Below, one piece after another: positions 7,268 to 13,400 of a stretch of DNA of 16,314 nucleotides. The notes beneath the pieces are model-generated. The model searched no databases. It was not told where the DNA came from and worked only from the letters and a program-made list of their open reading frames with translations. Position 1 is the stretch's first letter. Each line of letters opens with the position of its first letter. The stretch is from Actinomycetes bacterium (GTDB lineage Bacteria > Actinomycetota > Acidimicrobiia > Acidimicrobiales > RAAP-2): positions 1-16,314 of the forward strand of contig JAJZMN010000088.1 of NCBI GenBank assembly GCA_021850345.1, read 5' to 3'. The translations under genes and the position numbers were made by a program.

Positions 7268-7495
7268 CTATGTCCCGCGGCGCAGTGGGCGTGTGGAGCG
7301 GACCGGGACGGGCACGACCGCCGGCCGCGGCGCCGGGCTGATGGAGCCCGCGATGCCGTCGACGACCGCCGCCGCGCCGTCCATCACGCGCCGCCACGCA
7401 CGCCGCGCCTGACCCCGCTGCCAGCGGCGACGCCGCCTCCCGCCGTGGCCGCCGGGGCCGGGGCCCCGCGGTTCTCGTGTCCGCTGGTTCACCAC
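7268..7495 (-). CDS. Small Arg-rich hypothetical protein behind the histidine kinase
   Basis: A possible 75-residue protein that I do not recognise. Evidence that it is real: a perfect AGGAGG (7503-7508) sits 7 nt before GTG 7495, and 66 of its 75 sense codons end in G or C, as expected for coding sequence in such a genome. A second GTG follows at 7492. The first half is Gly/Arg-rich with a run of five Arg followed by WQRGQARRAWRR; the middle VMDGAAAVVDGIAGSI could be a short amphipathic helix; the end is Pro/Val/Arg-rich. No signal peptide or membrane helix. It is 109 nt downstream of the histidine kinase on the same strand. A nucleic-acid-binding role would be a guess. It may also be a chance ORF, since long open frames are common at this GC. 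Confidence 0.45.
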   Translation of the reverse strand: MVNQRTREPRGPGPGGHGGRRRRRWQRGQARRAWRRVMDGAAAVVDGIAGSISPAPRPAVVPVPVRSTRPLRRGT

Positions 7496-7502
7496 TCGAT
7501 CG

Positions 7503-7508
7503 CCTCCT
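7503..7508 (-). promoter_or_regulatory. Consensus Shine-Dalgarno AGGAGG
   Basis: Perfect AGGAGG on the minus strand with 7-nt spacing to GTG 7495. It matters because most genes in the window that start a transcript have no Shine-Dalgarno at all. It is the main argument for the small ORF 7268-7495. Confidence 0.6.
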
Positions 7509-7524
7509 GTGTGAGGATCATTCC

Positions 7525-7586
7525 CCGGACAGGTAAGGAAACCGTTGCCGGCAGATAAATTCGACAGAAGAACTGCATTTGTCCGG
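7525..7586 (-). other. AT-rich spacer with nested inverted repeats
   Basis: Between the histidine kinase stop and the small ORF there is a noticeably AT-rich island in an otherwise GC-rich window. A 7-bp inverted repeat (CCGGACA 7525-7531 with TGTCCGG 7580-7586) encloses about 48 nt that could form two inner hairpins: GGT/ACC (7532-7534, 7541-7543) and GCAG/CTGC (7551-7554, 7573-7576). The layout resembles a three-way junction, such as a cis-acting RNA or processing site. It matches no riboswitch class I know. There is no T-tract, so it is not an ordinary terminator. The stems are short and could be chance. Confidence 0.3.
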
Positions 7587-7604
7587 CGACGGGCGGGTCC
7601 GGGC

Positions 7605-8999
7605 TCATTCGTCGTCCTCGGAGGTTTCGGCCCAGTCCGCGTTCGGGGGAGGCACCGTCGGCAGCTCGAACCGGAAGATCGCGCCACCTCCGGGTGCATG
7701 CCCCGCCCAGACGGACCCACCCTCCGCGTGCGCCACCTGAGCGACGATCGCGAGACCCAGTCCCGAGCCCGGGAGCGCTCGTGCACTGGGCGCGCGGTAG
7801 AAGCGGTCGAAGACGTGGGGAAGGTCCTCGTCGGCGATGCCCGGGCCGTGGTCGCGGACGGTGACGACGCCACCGTGGCAGGCCACCTCCACCACGCTGT
7901 TGTCCGGGCTCCACTTGAGGGCGTTGTCCAAGAGGTTGCCGATCGCCCTGTCGATGCGGTCGCGCTGACCGCGCACCCACGACGGTGTCGACGAGAGGCT
8001 GAACGTCACGTCACGCTGCCGTCCGTGCGTGACGGCCACCGCGACCGCGTCCTCGACGACGCGGTCGAGACGGAAGACCCGCGGTGGCGTCGGCCGCTGC
8101 TCACCGCGCGCGAGCTCCGAGAGGTCGCCGACCAGCGTCGTGAGCTCGTTCATCTGCGTGAGGATGTCGTCCACGAGCACCTCGCGCTCTTCGGAGGAGA
8201 GCTGGTCGAGGCGGCGGACGACTTCGAGGTTGGTCCGCAGGCTGGTGAGGGGCGTGCGGAGCTCGTGGCCGGCGTCGAGCACCAGCTGGCGTTGCGCGTC
8301 CTGGGAGCGTTGAAGCGCGCTCAAGAGGTGGTTGAACGCGCGCCGGAGCCTCCCCAGCTCGTCGGCGCCCCCTGGATCGAGGCGCTGGCTCACGTCGGTG
8401 GTCGCGGCGACGCGTTCCACCGCTGCAGTCAGCTCGTCGAGGGGGACGAGCGCGGTGCGCCCGACGAGCCATGCCAGCAGCAGGGCGAGTGCGACCCCGA
8501 CGACGGCGACAGCGGCGAGGATGAAGCTGAGCCGTTCGAGCTGGCTGTTGACGCTCGCCAGCGGGAGCACCACCTGCAGCGCGGCGGGCGTCGTGCCGGC
8601 GTAGTAGGGCCCTGTCAGCACGCTCACCGTGCCGAGACCGACCACGAGCTCCCGGTACTCCACGCCTGCGATGGTGACGACGGCGAAGTACGACGGTGTG
8701 GTGCCGGCCGCGACCGCCTTCACGGACGCGGTGAGCGGGATCCCCCTGCCGGTGATCACCGCTCCCGACGGCGTCACGATCTGGTAGCCCTGGTAGCCGA
8801 GGCCGCCGAGGCGCCGCTGGAGCCTGCCTGTGCTGGCTCTGAGCGCCTGTACCGTTGCGCGGGCTTCCGCCCGCAGCGTCCCGTCGATCGACGCGAGCAG
8901 CGAGTCGCGGGCGGCGAAGTAGCTGGCGGCCGCCGCAGCCAGCACGGCGACGACCACGGCGATCGCCGCGACCACGACGAGCCTGCTGCGGAACGTCAC
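7605..8999 (-). CDS. Sensor histidine kinase (MprB/PrrB-like, HAMP type)
   Basis: Membrane sensor kinase, 464 residues. TM1 is at about 7-28, followed by an extracytoplasmic sensor segment of about 125 residues and TM2 at about 157-180. A HAMP domain (ALVPLDELTAAVERVA and on, about 180-232) precedes the HisKA dimerisation helix with the phospho-acceptor in DAGHELRTPLTSL (His245). The ATPase domain has the N box NLLDNALKWS, G1 VRDHGPGI, an F box in FDRFYRA and G2 GSGLGLAI. All catalytic boxes are intact, so it should be active. GTG 8999 overlaps the regulator's TGA (8996-8998), so the pair is translationally coupled. The signal sensed is unknown; layout is like the mycobacterial MprB family. 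Confidence 0.94.
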   Translation of the reverse strand: MTFRSRLVVVAAIAVVVAVLAAAAASYFAARDSLLASIDGTLRAEARATVQALRASTGRLQRRLGGLGYQGYQIVTPSGAVITGRGIPLTASVKAVAAGTTPSYFAVVTIAGVEYRELVVGLGTVSVLTGPYYAGTTPAALQVVLPLASVNSQLERLSFILAAVAVVGVALALLLAWLVGRTALVPLDELTAAVERVAATTDVSQRLDPGGADELGRLRRAFNHLLSALQRSQDAQRQLVLDAGHELRTPLTSLRTNLEVVRRLDQLSSEEREVLVDDILTQMNELTTLVGDLSELARGEQRPTPPRVFRLDRVVEDAVAVAVTHGRQRDVTFSLSSTPSWVRGQRDRIDRAIGNLLDNALKWSPDNSVVEVACHGGVVTVRDHGPGIADEDLPHVFDRFYRAPSARALPGSGLGLAIVAQVAHAEGGSVWAGHAPGGGAIFRFELPTVPPPNADWAETSEDDE

Positions 9000-9667
9000 G
9001 GCTCGCGCAGCACGTACCCCACGCCGCGGACGGTGTGCAGCAGCCTGGCCTCGTTCCCCGCCTCGGTCTTGCGTCGCAGGTAGCCCACGTAGACCGCGAG
9101 GGAGTTGGTCCCCGAGTCGAACGTGTAGCCCCAGACCCGGTCCAAGATGACCTCGCGGGTGAGCACCTGTCGCGGGTGGCGCAGGAAGAGCTCGAGGAGA
9201 TCGAACTCGATGCGCGTCAGGGTGAAGACGCGCTCGGCGCGCCGCGCTTCTCGGGTGCCCAGATCGAGGACGAGGTCGGCGAAGCGCAAGGACTCACCGC
9301 CTTCGGCAGGCCTGCGGCGGAGGAGCGCCCGCAGGCGCGCCTCGAGCTCGGCGAGCGCGAACGGCTTCACGACGTAGTCGTCGGCACCCGCGTCGAGGCC
9401 GAGAACCCGGTCGTGGACGGCATCTCGCGCGGTGAGCATCAGCACGGGCGTGTCGTCGCCCGCGTCGCGCATCCGCCGGCAGACTTCCAAGCCGTCCATC
9501 CCCGGAAGCGCCAGGTCGAGGATCACTGCGTCGGGGGCGGCGAGCGCGAGCGACTCCAGCGCAGATTCGCCGTCTGCCACGGCGCTGACCTCGTACCCGT
9601 CGAGCCGGAGCGCGCGGTCGAGGGCGGTTCGCACCCCAGGGTCGTCGTCGACGACGAGGATCCGCAC
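8996..9667 (-). CDS. OmpR/PhoB-family response regulator (MprA-like)
   Basis: Two-domain DNA-binding response regulator, 223 residues. The receiver domain has the acidic pocket VVDDD (residues 5-9), phospho-acceptor Asp51 in VILDLALPGMDG, Thr79 in LMLTARD and Lys101 in VVKPFA. The C-terminal winged helix ends in the family sequence YVGYLRRKTEAG...HTVRGVGYVL. I chose GTG 9667 rather than the longer form to 9700 because AAAGGAG (9676-9682) lies 8 nt before it and the receiver begins at once (MRILVVDDD). It is the first gene of the operon with the kinase. A -10-like TAATGT (9738-9743) predicts a leader of about 65 nt. The target genes are not identifiable from this window. Confidence 0.94.
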   Translation of the reverse strand: MRILVVDDDPGVRTALDRALRLDGYEVSAVADGESALESLALAAPDAVILDLALPGMDGLEVCRRMRDAGDDTPVLMLTARDAVHDRVLGLDAGADDYVVKPFALAELEARLRALLRRRPAEGGESLRFADLVLDLGTREARRAERVFTLTRIEFDLLELFLRHPRQVLTREVILDRVWGYTFDSGTNSLAVYVGYLRRKTEAGNEARLLHTVRGVGYVLREP

Positions 9668-9675
9668 CTCCGCCG

Positions 9676-9682
9676 CTCCTTT
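9676..9682 (-). promoter_or_regulatory. Shine-Dalgarno deciding the regulator start (AAAGGAG)
   Basis: AAAGGAG lies 8 nt before GTG 9667. It supports that start over an in-frame GTG/ATG-type start 11 codons upstream. Confidence 0.7.
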
Positions 9683-9710
9683 CACTCGGGCGGCACGCAA
9701 CGGCGGCTCC

Positions 9711-9725
9711 GCCTCATAAGCCTCA
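9711..9725 (-). promoter_or_regulatory. Direct repeat TGAGGC-TTA-TGAGGC in the regulator leader
   Basis: Two perfect 6-bp copies separated by 3 bp, between the predicted -10 and the regulator start. OmpR-family proteins bind tandem direct repeats, so autoregulation is possible. The 9-bp period is a little short for that family. Confidence 0.3.
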
Positions 9726-9737
9726 GGGGCCGCAACG

Positions 9738-9743
9738 ACATTA
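9738..9743 (-). promoter_or_regulatory. -10 element of the two-component operon (TAATGT)
   Basis: TAATGT on the minus strand, about 70 nt before GTG 9667. It is the best -10 match in the intergenic stretch. No clear -35 is seen. Confidence 0.4.
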
Positions 9744-9802
9744 CCGGTGTGCCGGAACTCGGAAGTCCCAGGTGGGGCCTTCTTCCGAACTTCTTAGTGC
9801 TG

Positions 9803-9837
9803 CGCGGCGCGCACACGTCTCGGAGCCCCGCGCCGCG
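9803..9837. repeat. GC-only 9-bp inverted repeat between operon promoter and tRNA-Gln
   Basis: CGCGGCGCG (9803-9811) and CGCGCCGCG (9829-9837) pair perfectly across a 17-nt loop. There is no T-tract on either side. It lies 22 nt upstream of tRNA-Gln, in the region that should hold the tRNA promoter. Confidence 0.5.
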
Positions 9838-9859
9838 ACCTGGTTGAATGGGCGCTGTC

Positions 9860-9932
9860 TCCGGGGTAGTTCAATCGGCAGAACGTCGGCCTTTGGAGCC
9901 GGATGTTGGAGGTTCGAGCCCTCCCCCCGGAA
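9860..9932 (+). tRNA. tRNA-Gln (anticodon UUG)
   Basis: A full cloverleaf can be drawn. Acceptor TCCGGGG (9860-9866) pairs with CCCCGGA (9925-9931). The D arm is GTTC/GAAC with loop AATCGGCA, which carries the conserved GG. The anticodon stem TCGGC/GCCGG has one G-U pair and loop CTTTGGA, giving anticodon TTG for codon CAA. The variable loop is ATGTT. The T arm is GGAGG/CCTCC with loop TTCGAGC. The discriminator is A9932. CCA is not encoded (ACG follows), so it must be added by the nucleotidyltransferase. It is a lone tRNA. Confidence 0.95.
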
Positions 9933-9981
9933 CGTCCTCCAGCCCAGCGGTGCCCGCTCTGCCGTTCGCGTGTCCGGCTGG

Positions 9982-9987
9982 TACGTT
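9982..9987 (+). promoter_or_regulatory. -10 element of the DUF4232 gene (TACGTT)
   Basis: TACGTT ends 6 nt before ATG 9994, so the transcript is probably leaderless and independent of the tRNA just upstream. Confidence 0.5.
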
Positions 9988-9993
9988 CGGGCG

Positions 9994-10680
9994 ATGCGCA
10001 AGAGAATGGTCGGAGCCGCCGCGCTCGCCGGCAGCCTGGCGGTCTTGTGCAGCGCGTGCGGCCCCGGGAACCAGGCCGCGTCGCAGACGTCGCACCATTC
10101 GCACCATTCCCACTCGCACAATTCCGGGACTTCGCAGAAGAATCCGTCGCAGACGTCGCAGAGCACGACGAGCGTCCCGACGTCGTCGACGACGACCACG
10201 TCGACCACCTCGCCGGCGGCGAACGGACCGCCGCGCTGCACCTTTGCGCACCTCGCGATCTCCGTCGGACGAACGGGAGCGGGGCTCGGCCACGAGGGAA
10301 CGACCATCCTCTTCAAGAACACCGGCACGTCGGTCTGCTCGTTGTCGGGGTACCCCGGCGTTGCCGCGCTGAGCTCGACAGGACGGCAGGTCCAGCAGGC
10401 GCAGCGCACCCCCTCTGGGTACCTCGGAGGAATGCGCACAGGGTCGACCACCCCACCCGTGGTGGTGCTGCAGCCCGGCGCCATCGCCGCCGCCATGGTC
10501 GAGGGAACCGACGTTCCCGAGGGCACCGCCTCATCGTGCCCGACCTATCCCTCGCTGCTGGTCACGCCGCCGACATCGAAGAGCTCGAAGCGGCTGACAG
10601 TGTCCCTCCCCGGCTGTTCGCCGATCCAGGTCCATCCGGTCCTGAGCGGTACGACCGGAACGACGACATCAGGTCAGTAG
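9994..10680 (+). CDS. DUF4232 domain lipoprotein with His/Ser/Thr-rich linker
   Basis: Secreted, probably membrane-anchored protein of 228 residues. The N-terminus MRKRMVGAAALAGSLAVLC has a basic start and hydrophobic core, and Cys22 in CSAC-GPG is a plausible lipobox cysteine, although the -3 position is Cys instead of Leu. Residues about 30-75 are a flexible linker: first SHHSHHSHSH with six His in nine positions, then a long Ser/Thr/Gln run. From about 79 the DUF4232 domain follows, with CTFAHLAISVG, FKNTGTSVCSLSGYPGVAAL and a late Cys pair (SSCPTYP, SLPGCSP). DUF4232 proteins are common in actinobacteria and their function is unknown. ATG 9994 is chosen for the signal peptide and the TACGTT 6 nt upstream. 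The stop overlaps the convergent gene by 7 bp. Confidence 0.88.
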   Translation: MRKRMVGAAALAGSLAVLCSACGPGNQAASQTSHHSHHSHSHNSGTSQKNPSQTSQSTTSVPTSSTTTTSTTSPAANGPPRCTFAHLAISVGRTGAGLGHEGTTILFKNTGTSVCSLSGYPGVAALSSTGRQVQQAQRTPSGYLGGMRTGSTTPPVVVLQPGAIAAAMVEGTDVPEGTASSCPTYPSLLVTPPTSKSSKRLTVSLPGCSPIQVHPVLSGTTGTTTSGQ

Positions 10681-12764
10681 CCGCCCCGGCCCGCTGCACC
10701 GCGTCGCTGCCCGAGCAGCCGCGGCACGTCGAACCAGGCCCAGACGCCGCCGGTCCTGACTGGACGGCCGAGCGCGTCGGAGACGTAGCTGACCACCGTC
10801 TGGGGCGCGAGCCCGAAGTGCTCTACGAGCACGGTCGAGACGTGGTAGCGCCGCAAGAACGTCCGCAGCGCCGCAACGGTCCTGTGGTCGACGGAGGGGA
10901 CCGGCGCGGGAGGAGCTGTCCCGAGCTGCGACTCGGCAAACGTCGGTGTGTAGGCGTCCGACAAGAGGTGTTCGACGACGCGCGGGGCGAGTGGCGTCGG
11001 GGTGGGGACGCTGGTCTTGCCGGGCCCGTCGGGCACGAAGGCGTCGGCGCCGAACACCTTGAACCGCATACCGGCGACCGCCTGGAACGTGAGGTTCCAC
11101 TCCGCGTCGGCGCGGAGCGGATACGGGTACGTGAGCACCGGCGAGCCCGCGGGGATCCGGTCGAGCGCCCTCGAGGTGAAAAAGGCAGGCGACTGCGTGG
11201 GGGCCGCGGGGTACGACGATCCGGGGACGAGCGGGACGAGCGCCACGACCGCCACGGCGGCCGGCGCGGCGAGCCGCTCGATCGCCGACCGCCTGTGGTG
11301 CGCACCGGCGCGGTGGGCCCACATCATCTCGTCGAGCCCGATGGCGAGCGCTGCGGCCGCGGACAGCTGCGCGAAGAGGTCGAATCGCACGTAGAGGATG
11401 TCCTGGACGAAGGGAATCCGCGCGAGCAGCCAGTCCGGGAGTGGCACCCCCGTGTGGTGCGTGTAGACGACGAGCTGCGGCCCGAGCGCCAGGATCGTCG
11501 CGACACCCACCATCGCCACGAAGAAGAGGAGCGCCCTCCGGCGCCTGTAGACCCACGAGAAGACGGCGAGCACCACGACGAGCGGGATGCCGAGGTACAT
11601 GCCGTTCTCGCTGTAGTTGTTGCCGACGAGCGCGTCGCCGTGGGCCTTCAAAGCAGCCGGCGCGAGGAGCTGGTCGGAGGTGGGCACGACGGGACCGAGC
11701 AGGTCCCCCGGAAAGTCCGAGAGCCCGCTGAGCGGATGCGGTGGGCCGGCCACGTGCTGGGGGCCGTGGACCGACATCCACACGGGGTACGCGAGCGCGG
11801 CTGCGCACACCAGCGCACAAGGGACCGCGGCCATCGCGACGTACGGGAGGTGCGACCGCACTGTCCGTCGGCGTGCGATGGCGAGGACGGCGACACCGAC
11901 GAGCGCCATGACGATGGTCATCGCCAGCACCTCTGGCGAGATGTAGTACTGCAGGGCGAGCGCCGCGCCAAGGAAGAGGCCATCGCGCACGGCGCCGTGA
12001 CGCTGCTCGACGACGATGTCGTCGAGCAGCACGAGGACGATCGGCGGGATGAACAGCGTGACGAGAAAGACGTGGCCGCCGCCTTGTCCGATCATGTACG
12101 GGGAGAAGCCGTACAGCAGCCCGCCGACGAAGGCGGCGGCCCACGATCGCACCCAGCGCCGCAGCGCGAGGCACATCGCCAACGCCGACGTGGAGAGCGC
12201 CACGACCAAGAGGATGTCGTAGGTGGCGACGGTCCCGATGGTCAGCTGGAGCGGAGCGGAGACGAGACCGAGCAGCGGGGACGACGTGTTGATGGCGAGA
12301 TTGATGCCCTTCGGGTAATTCATCCACGTCGAGAAGAACGGGTTCAGCCCGTGGCTGACCGCGTAGAGCGGCCAGCGGAGGAACCACACCTCTTGCGCCT
12401 GGTCGCCGCAGTTGCACCCGGGCATGCTGCTCGCTCCCGCGAAGAGGACCCGGTGGTAGGCGACGATCGCTGCCGCGGCGTAGAGCGCCGTGGCGGCCGC
12501 CACCGCCACGACCGCGGACACGATGTCGCCCCGCACGCGACGCCCCGCTCCCGTTCCGAGGGCCCGGTCACGGCGCCGAAGGGACGGCGACGCCACGCCA
12601 GGAGTGGTGGCTGCGGACCTGGTCCCGGATTTGGTCCCGGTCCCGGCCCCGCTCGCGGACTCGGTCCCGCCCCCGCTCGCGGGCTCGGTCCCGGCCCCGC
12701 TCGCGGGCTCGGTGACGTCCGAGGCCGCGACGCCAGGGGAAACCGGTGGGATCCCCTGGGTCAT
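10674..12764 (-). CDS. Large polytopic membrane protein, probably GT-C/YfhO-like
   Basis: A 696-residue integral membrane protein with a soluble C-terminal part. A polar N-terminal tail of about 75 residues contains EPASGAGT-like repeats. Then come roughly 10-12 hydrophobic helices, starting IVSAVVAVAAATALYAAAAI. The first external loop has GDQAQEVWFLRWPLYAVSHGL, then NPFF...YPKGINLA, an arrangement I associate with GT-C-type lipid-linked glycosyltransferases and YfhO-like proteins, where an acidic residue in this loop is catalytic. FVGGLLYGFSPYMIG is another conserved-looking segment. The last 150 residues are extracytoplasmic by prediction. Similar actinobacterial proteins are mostly annotated as hypothetical; the sugar donor and acceptor are unknown. 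The start ATG 12764 is fixed by TAACGT 8 nt before it, although the frame stays open to 13019. It may act in cell-envelope glycosylation. Confidence 0.75.
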   Translation of the reverse strand: MTQGIPPVSPGVAASDVTEPASGAGTEPASGGGTESASGAGTGTKSGTRSAATTPGVASPSLRRRDRALGTGAGRRVRGDIVSAVVAVAAATALYAAAAIVAYHRVLFAGASSMPGCNCGDQAQEVWFLRWPLYAVSHGLNPFFSTWMNYPKGINLAINTSSPLLGLVSAPLQLTIGTVATYDILLVVALSTSALAMCLALRRWVRSWAAAFVGGLLYGFSPYMIGQGGGHVFLVTLFIPPIVLVLLDDIVVEQRHGAVRDGLFLGAALALQYYISPEVLAMTIVMALVGVAVLAIARRRTVRSHLPYVAMAAVPCALVCAAALAYPVWMSVHGPQHVAGPPHPLSGLSDFPGDLLGPVVPTSDQLLAPAALKAHGDALVGNNYSENGMYLGIPLVVVLAVFSWVYRRRRALLFFVAMVGVATILALGPQLVVYTHHTGVPLPDWLLARIPFVQDILYVRFDLFAQLSAAAALAIGLDEMMWAHRAGAHHRRSAIERLAAPAAVAVVALVPLVPGSSYPAAPTQSPAFFTSRALDRIPAGSPVLTYPYPLRADAEWNLTFQAVAGMRFKVFGADAFVPDGPGKTSVPTPTPLAPRVVEHLLSDAYTPTFAESQLGTAPPAPVPSVDHRTVAALRTFLRRYHVSTVLVEHFGLAPQTVVSYVSDALGRPVRTGGVWAWFDVPRLLGQRRGAAGRGGY
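12643..12714 (-). repeat. 24-bp tandem repeat in the N-terminal tail of the membrane protein
   Basis: Nearly three units, with core gctcgcgg(a/g)ctcggtcccg at 12651, 12675 and 12699. On the minus strand each encodes an octad of the type EPASGAGT. The unit is a multiple of three, so gain or loss keeps the frame. Confidence 0.85.
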
Positions 12765-12772
12765 GGCCCGAG

Positions 12773-12778
12773 ACGTTA
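12773..12778 (-). promoter_or_regulatory. -10 element of the large membrane protein (TAACGT)
   Basis: TAACGT on the minus strand ends 8 nt before ATG 12764. It lies in the 61-bp gap after the small membrane protein gene and suggests a separate leaderless transcript. Confidence 0.55.
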
Positions 12779-12825
12779 TCCGGACCCTATCCGCCGGGTG
12801 TCCGGCTAACCGGGAGGAACGGCGG

Positions 12826-13251
12826 TCACCACCGCTTGCGACGGCCGGAGGTGTGCAGCTCGGCCAGGTAGCGGTTGTACGCGGCGAGCTCTTCGTCCAC
12901 GGCGTCTTCGCCACCGGCGACCCCGTCACCGGCGACCCCGTCACCGGCGTCCGGACCCGGGACGTTTGCACCCGGTTGGAGCTGGTCGTGCACCAGCTTC
13001 CACCACAGGTAGACGGCATAGCCGGTGAAGAAGGGCCACTCGAACACGTACGCCCAGCTCAGCGTGTTGCCCTCGCGCACGCGCTGAACCTGCCACCAGA
13101 ACAACGCGAGGAAGGCCGGGACCACGATGACGAGCGTGACGTGGAGGCCGATCGCGCGGCCGGTCCACCAGATGCTGCGGGCGCCCGGCGGAGCGGTGCT
13201 CGGGGCTGCCGAGACGCCCGGCGGCTCTGGGGCGGCGTCTGGAGTCGGCAC
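12826..13251 (-). CDS. Small conserved two-helix membrane protein
   Basis: A 141-residue protein. After a Pro/Ala-rich cytoplasmic-type N-terminus there is TM1 (IGLHVTLVIVVPAFLALFWW), a short charged loop (QVQRVREGNTLS) and TM2 with the striking WAYVFEWPFFTGYAVYLWWKL. The tail carries a short DGVAG repeat (15-bp unit at about 12914-12946) and ends LAAYNRYLAELHTSGRRKRW. The LSWAYxFEWPFF...AYNRYLA pattern is one I associate with uncharacterised actinobacterial membrane proteins; the function is unknown. I choose GTG 13251 because TAGTCT lies exactly 8 nt upstream, as in other genes here. ATG 13290, which adds 13 residues, is the alternative. It is divergent from glmU. Confidence 0.75.
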   Translation of the reverse strand: MPTPDAAPEPPGVSAAPSTAPPGARSIWWTGRAIGLHVTLVIVVPAFLALFWWQVQRVREGNTLSWAYVFEWPFFTGYAVYLWWKLVHDQLQPGANVPGPDAGDGVAGDGVAGGEDAVDEELAAYNRYLAELHTSGRRKRW

Positions 13252-13259
13252 CGGCCGCG

Positions 13260-13265
13260 AGACTA
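13260..13265 (-). promoter_or_regulatory. -10 element of the small membrane protein (TAGTCT)
   Basis: TAGTCT on the minus strand ends 8 nt before GTG 13251. If correct, it rules out the upstream ATG at 13290 as the main start. Confidence 0.45.
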
Positions 13266-13290
13266 CCCAGGGCAACCCTCGGCCCCTCAT

Positions 13291-13366
13291 CGGTGACCGT
13301 CGGCGACCTTCGGTCCCCCATCGGCCACCCTCAGTCCCCACCGGGGCGACCACCGGTGACCGTCGG
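13291..13366. repeat. Clustered imperfect 13-bp repeats in the glmU divergent intergenic region
   Basis: CGGTGACCGTCGG occurs perfectly at 13291-13303 and 13354-13366. Degenerate copies lie between: CGGCGACCTTCGG (13301-13313) and CGGCCACCCTCAG (13322-13334). Each good copy contains the near-palindrome GGTGACC. They lie between the start of the small membrane protein gene and glmU, where a regulator of either gene could bind. Confidence 0.6.
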
Positions 13367-13394
13367 TCGCGTGTCCGCCCCTCGGCGCAAGGGG

Positions 13395-13400
13395 CAAGAT
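13395..13400 (+). promoter_or_regulatory. Possible -10 element of glmU (CAAGAT)
   Basis: CAAGAT ends 6 nt before ATG 13407, the same spacing as other starts in the window, but the first base does not fit TAnnnT. A weak call. Confidence 0.3.

Noticed and set aside
7525..7586. Rho-independent terminator for the two-component operon
   Set aside because: The stem has a loop of about 48 nt and no T-tract follows on either strand.
7545..9083. 512-codon open frame on the plus strand
   Set aside because: Antisense to the histidine kinase, which has all its catalytic boxes. Composition is typical of a shadow frame.
9668..9700. 11-residue longer response regulator
   Set aside because: The Shine-Dalgarno AAAGGAG would lie inside the coding region, and the receiver domain starts at the GTG I chose.
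9903..12809. 968-codon open frame on the plus strand
   Set aside because: It lies opposite the large membrane protein and runs through the tRNA. The protein is Arg/Glu/His-rich without any fold signature, as expected for an antisense shadow at high GC.
12765..13019. 85-residue N-terminal extension of the large membrane protein
   Set aside because: It overlaps the small membrane protein gene in another frame and lacks any domain. TAACGT fits ATG 12764.
13252..13353. Longer N-terminus for the small membrane protein (starts at 13290 or 13353)
   Set aside because: The added residues are low-complexity and come from the repeat cluster, and TAGTCT fits the start at 13251. ATG 13290 remains possible.
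13291..13366. CRISPR array
   Set aside because: The copies are 13 bp, degenerate and irregularly spaced, with no uniform spacers and no cas genes.
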